A stretch of 10,379 bases of DNA from JBJHAX01 sp050480705 (GTDB taxonomy: Bacteria; Actinomycetota; Nitriliruptoria; Nitriliruptorales; Nitriliruptoraceae), in contig JBJHAX010000062.1 of the NCBI GenBank assembly GCA_050480705.1, positions 1-10,379 on the forward strand, given 5' to 3'. Position 1 is the first letter of the stretch, and the number at the start of each line of letters is the position of its first letter. Under the pieces are notes generated by a model. That model did not search any database. It was not told the origin of the DNA and saw only the letters and a program-made list of their open reading frames with translations. A program made the position numbers and the translations under genes. This document shows positions 6,785 through 10,379 of the stretch, piece after piece.

Positions 6785-8238
6785 GTCCGCACTCACTGCC
6801 GATCGCCGATCTTCCCACTGCCCTCTACATCGGCGGGCAGTGGCGCGATGCCACCGACGGCACCCGCATCGACGTGGTCGACCCGGCCACCGGCGAGGTC
6901 ATCGCCGACGTTGCCAGCGCCACCGTCGACGACGCCACGGCCGCAGTCGAGGCCGCAGCCGCCGCCGGTGAACGATGGGCCGCGACCGCCCCCCGCGAGC
7001 GCGGCGAGATCCTTCGGCGGACCTACGAGTCGATGATGACTCGCCGTGAGGAGCTGGCCCGGCTGATCGTGCTCGAAGGCGGCAAGAGCTGGAGCGACGC
7101 CGAGGGCGAGGTGGCCTATGCCGCCGAGTTCTTCCGCTGGTACGCCGAAGAGGCGGTTCGGGTCACCGGCCATATCCAGACCGCACCAGCCGGCGACAAG
7201 CGCATCCTGACGCTCATGCAACCCGTCGGCGTGTCGATCCTCGTGACCCCGTGGAACTTCCCTGCGGCGATGGCCACCCGCAAGATCGGCCCGGCGCTGG
7301 CGGCAGGCTGCACGGTGGTCCTGAAGCCCGCATCCGACACGCCGTTGACCGCACTGGCCATCGCCCAGCTGATGGAGGCCGCCGGCGCACCGCCTGGTGT
7401 CGTCAATGTGGTGCCCGCGGCACGGTCTGGGCCGGTGGTGTCGGCGATGCTTGAACATCCCGCCAGCCGGAAGCTGTCGTTCACCGGCTCGACCCCGGTC
7501 GGGCGCCTGCTGCTGGCCCAGGCCGCTGACAACGTGATCAACTGCTCGATGGAGCTCGGCGGCAACGCACCGTTCCTGGTGTTCGAAGACGCCGACCTCG
7601 ACGCGGCTGTCAACGGCGCGTTGATCGCCAAGATGCGAAACGGCGGGGCGTCGTGCGTCGCCGCCAACCGCTTCCATGTTGCTGAGCCAGTCGTCGATGC
7701 GTTCGCCATCCGCCTGGCCGAACGCATGGCCGGGCTCAAGGTCGGGCCCGGCAACGACCCGGACAACGACGTCGGGCCGATGATCAACGCCAAGGCACGT
7801 GACGAGGTCGCCGGGCTGGTCGACGCGTCGGTCGGGGTCGGATCGGTGCCACTGTCCGGTGGGGGGCCGCTGCCCGGCGCTGGCAGCTTCTACGCGCCGA
7901 CCGTGCTCGGGACGGTGGCGGCCGGCGATCCGATCCTGGAACACGAGATCTTCGGCCCGGTTGCGCCGATCGTGCGCTTCGCCACCGAAGACGAGGCGAT
8001 CACTCAGGCCAACGCGACGCCCTACGGGCTCGCCGCCTACGTGTGGAGTACCGACCTGGCACGTGCGTTGCGGGTCGCCGAACGCGTCGAGGCCGGGATG
8101 GTGGGGATCAATCGTGGCATGATCTCCGACCCGGCCGCACCGTTCGGCGGGGTCAAGCACAGCGGCCTTGGTCGTGAGGGCGGCCACGAAGGCCTGCTCG
8201 AGTTCTGCGAGCCGAAGTATGTTGCCGCGGACTGGTAG
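6781..8238 (+). CDS. NAD(P)-dependent aldehyde dehydrogenase, succinate-semialdehyde dehydrogenase type
   Basis: 485 residues, a typical length. It oxidises an aldehyde to the acid. All catalytic positions are in place: N159 (PWNFP), K182 (VLKPAS), E258 (MELGGNAP) and nucleophile C292 (GGASCVAANRF). This spacing and the C-terminal APFGGVKHSGLGREGGHEG match the GabD-type succinate-semialdehyde dehydrogenase group, whose members also oxidise glutarate, malonate-type or sulfolactaldehyde-type semialdehydes. The motif around the Cys reads NGGASC where many relatives have NAGQTC, a mild deviation. The start is GTG 6781, in a 4-nt GTGA overlap with the E1 beta stop, so translation is coupled. In this operon it may consume an aldehyde made by the E1 pair or by the alcohol dehydrogenases (inference). 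Confidence 0.93.
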   Translation: MSPHSLPIADLPTALYIGGQWRDATDGTRIDVVDPATGEVIADVASATVDDATAAVEAAAAAGERWAATAPRERGEILRRTYESMMTRREELARLIVLEGGKSWSDAEGEVAYAAEFFRWYAEEAVRVTGHIQTAPAGDKRILTLMQPVGVSILVTPWNFPAAMATRKIGPALAAGCTVVLKPASDTPLTALAIAQLMEAAGAPPGVVNVVPAARSGPVVSAMLEHPASRKLSFTGSTPVGRLLLAQAADNVINCSMELGGNAPFLVFEDADLDAAVNGALIAKMRNGGASCVAANRFHVAEPVVDAFAIRLAERMAGLKVGPGNDPDNDVGPMINAKARDEVAGLVDASVGVGSVPLSGGGPLPGAGSFYAPTVLGTVAAGDPILEHEIFGPVAPIVRFATEDEAITQANATPYGLAAYVWSTDLARALRVAERVEAGMVGINRGMISDPAAPFGGVKHSGLGREGGHEGLLEFCEPKYVAADW

Positions 8239-8249
8239 GAGCGGATCCG

Positions 8250-9338
8250 GTGCGAGCGGCGCGGTACCACGGGCGGGGCGACATCCGCGTCGAGGAGGTC
8301 GACGACCCGGTCGCAGGAGACGGTGAGCTGCTTCTGCGTGTCGAGGCGGTGGGGATCTGCGGAACCGATGCGCACGAGTTCGCCAGCGGCCCCCACCAGT
8401 TTCCGGTCGGTGGGCCGCCCCATCCGGTCACCGGCCATCACGGCCCGCTCATCCCCGGACACGAGCTCGCGGGCACGGTGGTCGCATGCGGGCCCGGAGT
8501 CGAGGGATTCGCCGAAGGTGACCTCGTCGTCTCCGGCGCGGGGGTCTCCTGCGGCAGCTGCCACTGGTGCGACCGGGGACGGACGAACCTGTGCGCCGAC
8601 TACAGCACCGTGGGGTTGCAGCGCAACGGTGGCCTGGCGCAGTTCGTCGTCGTTCCGGCAAGCACGGTCGTGGCCGTTGGCGACTTCGCGCTCACCCCCG
8701 ACGCGGCGGCCCTTGCCCAGCCGATGGCGATCGCGGTGCACGCGGTACGCCAGGGTCGCCTGGAGCCAGGCGACGTCGCGGTCGTCATCGGGGTAGGCGG
8801 GATCGGTGCGCTGATGACCTATGCGGCCGTGTCGGCTGGAGCCACCGTGGTCGTCTCCGACCCGGATGCCGACCGGCGCGCCGTCGCCCAGATCTTGGGC
8901 GCCCGGCACGTGGCCGACCCGGCGGGCGCAGCGACACTCGGGCAGGTGCTGGACGGCGAAGGCTGGATACCCACCGTGGTCTACGAGGCGTCGGGATCGG
9001 CCACCGGCCTGCAGGACGCCTTGGCGATTGCCCGGCCAGGATCGCGTGTCGTGCTGGTTGGCCGCCAGGACCAGCCGCGTCAACTCGACCTGTACGCCGT
9101 GAGCCTCGACGAGCTTGAGCTGATCGGCACCCAGGCGCACGTGCGCGGCACCGACCTGCCCGAGGCGCTGCGGCTGTTGGACGCTCGATCGTCCGGCTGG
9201 GCGGACCTGGCACCTACCGCACTGCCGCTCGACCACCTCGTCGACGACGGGATCCGGCCACTGGTCGACGGGACCGCGACGCAGCTGAAGACCCTGATCG
9301 ACCCGTGGGTGTCGCAGCCGCGCGCCACCCGGATGTGA
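8250..9338 (+). CDS. Zinc-dependent alcohol dehydrogenase, butanediol/sorbitol dehydrogenase type
   Basis: 362-residue medium-chain dehydrogenase that interconverts a secondary alcohol or polyol and its ketone. GTG 8250 follows AGGAG by 8 nt; the gap from the aldehyde dehydrogenase is 11 bp. Catalytic zinc ligands C37 (GICGTDAHE) and H71-E72 (GHE) are present, and the structural zinc is held by C101, C104, C107 and C115. The NAD site is G181-V-G183-G184-I-G186, and D204 after the second strand indicates NAD rather than NADP. The N-terminus (RAARYHGRGDIRVEEV) and the insertion around HPVTGHHGPLIPGHE resemble (R,R)-2,3-butanediol dehydrogenase. The position usually held by Glu in EPLA is Gln157 (AQPMA), which may change the zinc site. 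A butanediol-type enzyme beside an acetoin-type E1 is suggestive, but the real substrate is not established. Confidence 0.92.
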   Translation: MRAARYHGRGDIRVEEVDDPVAGDGELLLRVEAVGICGTDAHEFASGPHQFPVGGPPHPVTGHHGPLIPGHELAGTVVACGPGVEGFAEGDLVVSGAGVSCGSCHWCDRGRTNLCADYSTVGLQRNGGLAQFVVVPASTVVAVGDFALTPDAAALAQPMAIAVHAVRQGRLEPGDVAVVIGVGGIGALMTYAAVSAGATVVVSDPDADRRAVAQILGARHVADPAGAATLGQVLDGEGWIPTVVYEASGSATGLQDALAIARPGSRVVLVGRQDQPRQLDLYAVSLDELELIGTQAHVRGTDLPEALRLLDARSSGWADLAPTALPLDHLVDDGIRPLVDGTATQLKTLIDPWVSQPRATRM

Positions 9339-9386
9339 GTGCCCGTCGGAATCGAGTGTCTCCGAACGCCCACGCAAGGACAGATG

Positions 9387-10328
9387 ATGCATGCCGAGCC
9401 GACGGTCGCCTTCCTCGGACTGGGACGCATGGGGGCGCCGATGGCGGCCAACCTGGCCGCTGCGGGTCATCACCTGCTCGTGCACAACCGCACCCGCGAG
9501 CGTGCGGATGCGTTCGCCGAACGTGCCGGCTGCGAGGTCGCCGCAACACCACGGGCGGCTGCGTCACGCGCTGACGTGGTGATAACCATGCTCGCCGACG
9601 TGGCGGCGGTGCGTGAGGTTGCCGAAGGCGACGACGGGCTGCTCGCCGCAGGACTGGACGACACCGTCGTCGTCGACATGTCGACGACCGGCCCGGAAGG
9701 TGTGGCGTGGCTCGCTTCGCGGGTGGCCGACGCCGGCGGCGTGCTCGTCGACGCGCCGGTGTCCGGAAGTGTCGCAAGCGCCGAACGCGGCGAGCTCGTG
9801 GTCATGGCCGGTGGACCTGAGGCGAGCGTGGCCGCGGTCATGCCCGTACTCGAATCCATGGCCTCGTCGGTGTTCCACCTCGGCGACACCGGTGCCGGAG
9901 CGATCGCCAAGCTTGCGGTCAACAACATCATCTTCGCGCTCGGCAACGCCGTGTCCGAGTCGCTCGTGCTTGCCGAGCGCTGCGGGCTCGACCGGGCACG
10001 CATCTACGAGGTCTTCACCCGCAGCGCGGCGGGCGCGCCGATGCTCGACTACCGCCGGGCGGCGTTCGTCGACCCCGATCACACCCCGCCGGCGTTCGCG
10101 ATGACGCTGGCTCGCAAAGACCTGGAACTCATCACCGACCTGGCCGCGCAGGTCGGGCTTCGGGTCGAGCAGGCGACCGCGAACCTGTCGCTGATCGACC
10201 AGGCGATCGAGGCTGGCCTGGGCGAGCACGACATGGCCGATGTCGCGGTGCACCTGCGTCGCTCAGGGGGAGCCCCGCCACCCGAGCGTGGAGTCCCGCG
10301 GGACGAGCACCGGCGGCAGGGACAGTGA
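9387..10328 (+). CDS. 3-hydroxyisobutyrate dehydrogenase-family oxidoreductase
   Basis: 313 residues, slightly longer than the usual ~290-300. It belongs to the beta-hydroxyacid dehydrogenase family (3-hydroxyisobutyrate dehydrogenase, tartronate semialdehyde reductase, sulfolactaldehyde reductase). Visible motifs: the Rossmann signature G11-L-G13-R-M-G16; N34-R35-T36, which suggests NADP; the substrate loop DAPVSGS with S126; catalytic K175 with N179 in IAKLAVNN; and K244-D245 (ARKDLEL). I chose ATG 9387, 6 nt after AAGGA; ATG 9384 and GTG 9339 are alternatives, the last adding a non-conserved extension. The last ~22 residues (Pro, Arg and Gly rich) are encoded where the gene runs antisense into the LacI gene and look non-conserved. 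It is the last gene of the operon and would reduce or oxidise a semialdehyde/hydroxyacid pair (inference). Confidence 0.92.
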   Translation: MHAEPTVAFLGLGRMGAPMAANLAAAGHHLLVHNRTRERADAFAERAGCEVAATPRAAASRADVVITMLADVAAVREVAEGDDGLLAAGLDDTVVVDMSTTGPEGVAWLASRVADAGGVLVDAPVSGSVASAERGELVVMAGGPEASVAAVMPVLESMASSVFHLGDTGAGAIAKLAVNNIIFALGNAVSESLVLAERCGLDRARIYEVFTRSAAGAPMLDYRRAAFVDPDHTPPAFAMTLARKDLELITDLAAQVGLRVEQATANLSLIDQAIEAGLGEHDMADVAVHLRRSGGAPPPERGVPRDEHRRQGQ

Positions 10329-10379
10329 GGTCCCTGACAGTTCGCGGCCTTCCATGAGCAGCACGGCCGTGTCGGCCGC
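10263..10379 (-). CDS. LacI-family transcriptional regulator, C-terminal end
   Basis: The minus strand reads open from the right edge to TGA at 10265-10263, giving 38 residues. They include AADTAVLLMEGREL followed by LPPVLVPRDST. This is the typical end of LacI/GalR repressors, where a helix with L-L-x-G is followed by L-P-x-x-L-V-x-R-x-S-T. The DNA-binding and most of the sugar-binding domains lie outside the window. The gene converges on the operon and overlaps its last gene by 66 bp. It is the natural candidate to bind GCAATCGATTGC at the operon promoter; its ligand is unknown but such regulators mostly sense sugars, polyols or their derivatives. Confidence 0.75.
   Translation of the reverse strand, partial: AADTAVLLMEGRELSGTSLSLPPVLVPRDSTLGWRGSP
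10317..10336. terminator. Possible hairpin at the operon end
   Basis: CAGGGAC (10317-10323) and GTCCCTG (10330-10336) form a perfect 7-bp stem with a 6-nt loop that contains the last operon gene's stop codon. No T-run follows, so it is not a standard intrinsic terminator, but it sits exactly where the plus-strand operon should end. The same bases code for the LacI regulator on the other strand, so the palindrome may also be a coincidence. Confidence 0.3.

Noticed and set aside
6793..9485. Long minus-strand open frames 6793-8187 and 8037-9485
   Set aside because: They are shadows of the aldehyde and alcohol dehydrogenase genes, whose catalytic residues are all intact on the plus strand.
3438..10328. 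A plain 2,3-butanediol/acetoin utilisation operon
   Set aside because: It has the E1 pair and a butanediol-type dehydrogenase but no lipoyl E2, E3 or Aco-type regulator, and it carries a hydrolase and a hydroxyacid dehydrogenase that such a pathway does not need. Kept only as the nearest parallel.

Overview
The window comes from a high-GC bacterium that looks actinobacterial. GC-rich third codon positions dominate, several genes start with GTG, genes are packed with 4-13 nt overlaps, and there is a lipobox lipoprotein and a LacI-type regulator. I cannot place it more precisely; a deep-branching actinobacterium is only a guess. I see no tRNA, rRNA, CRISPR array, insertion sequence or origin.

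Left part (1-3162): the last 38 codons of a phosphoenolpyruvate-utilising enzyme swivel domain end at 119 on the plus strand. Converging on it is a 1000-residue minus-strand lipoprotein. It combines an N-terminal unknown region, a Gly8 linker, a glycine-zipper-like hydrophobic stretch, a von Willebrand factor D-like domain starting with GDPH, and a PQQ-type beta-propeller.

Middle (3163-3437): a divergent regulatory region. The plus strand has a clear TTGACG-N17-TACCGT promoter. A perfect 12-bp palindrome, GCAATCGATTGC, of the kind bound by LacI-family repressors, lies just downstream of the predicted transcription start. An 8-bp inverted repeat follows in the leader.

Right part (3438-10328): a tight plus-strand operon of six catabolic genes. 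These are an M24 pita-bread hydrolase with an altered metal site, the alpha and beta subunits of a TPP-dependent E1 dehydrogenase closest in look to the acetoin dehydrogenase type, a succinate-semialdehyde-type aldehyde dehydrogenase, a zinc alcohol dehydrogenase of the butanediol/sorbitol type, and a 3-hydroxyisobutyrate-type dehydrogenase. At the right edge the C-terminus of a LacI-family regulator runs on the minus strand, and its coding end overlaps the last operon gene tail to tail by 66 bp. The palindrome at the operon promoter and the LacI gene at the operon end make a plausible regulator-operator pair.

How the genes may work together (inference): the hydrolase would release a smaller molecule from an amide-like or related substrate. 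The two NAD(P)-linked alcohol dehydrogenases would oxidise hydroxyl groups or interconvert hydroxyls and carbonyls. The E1 pair would cleave or decarboxylate an alpha-keto compound. The aldehyde dehydrogenase would take the aldehyde to the acid. No E2, E3 or transporter gene lies in the window, so either these are encoded elsewhere or the E1 works without a lipoyl partner. The substrate is unknown; this combination is the most interesting thing here.
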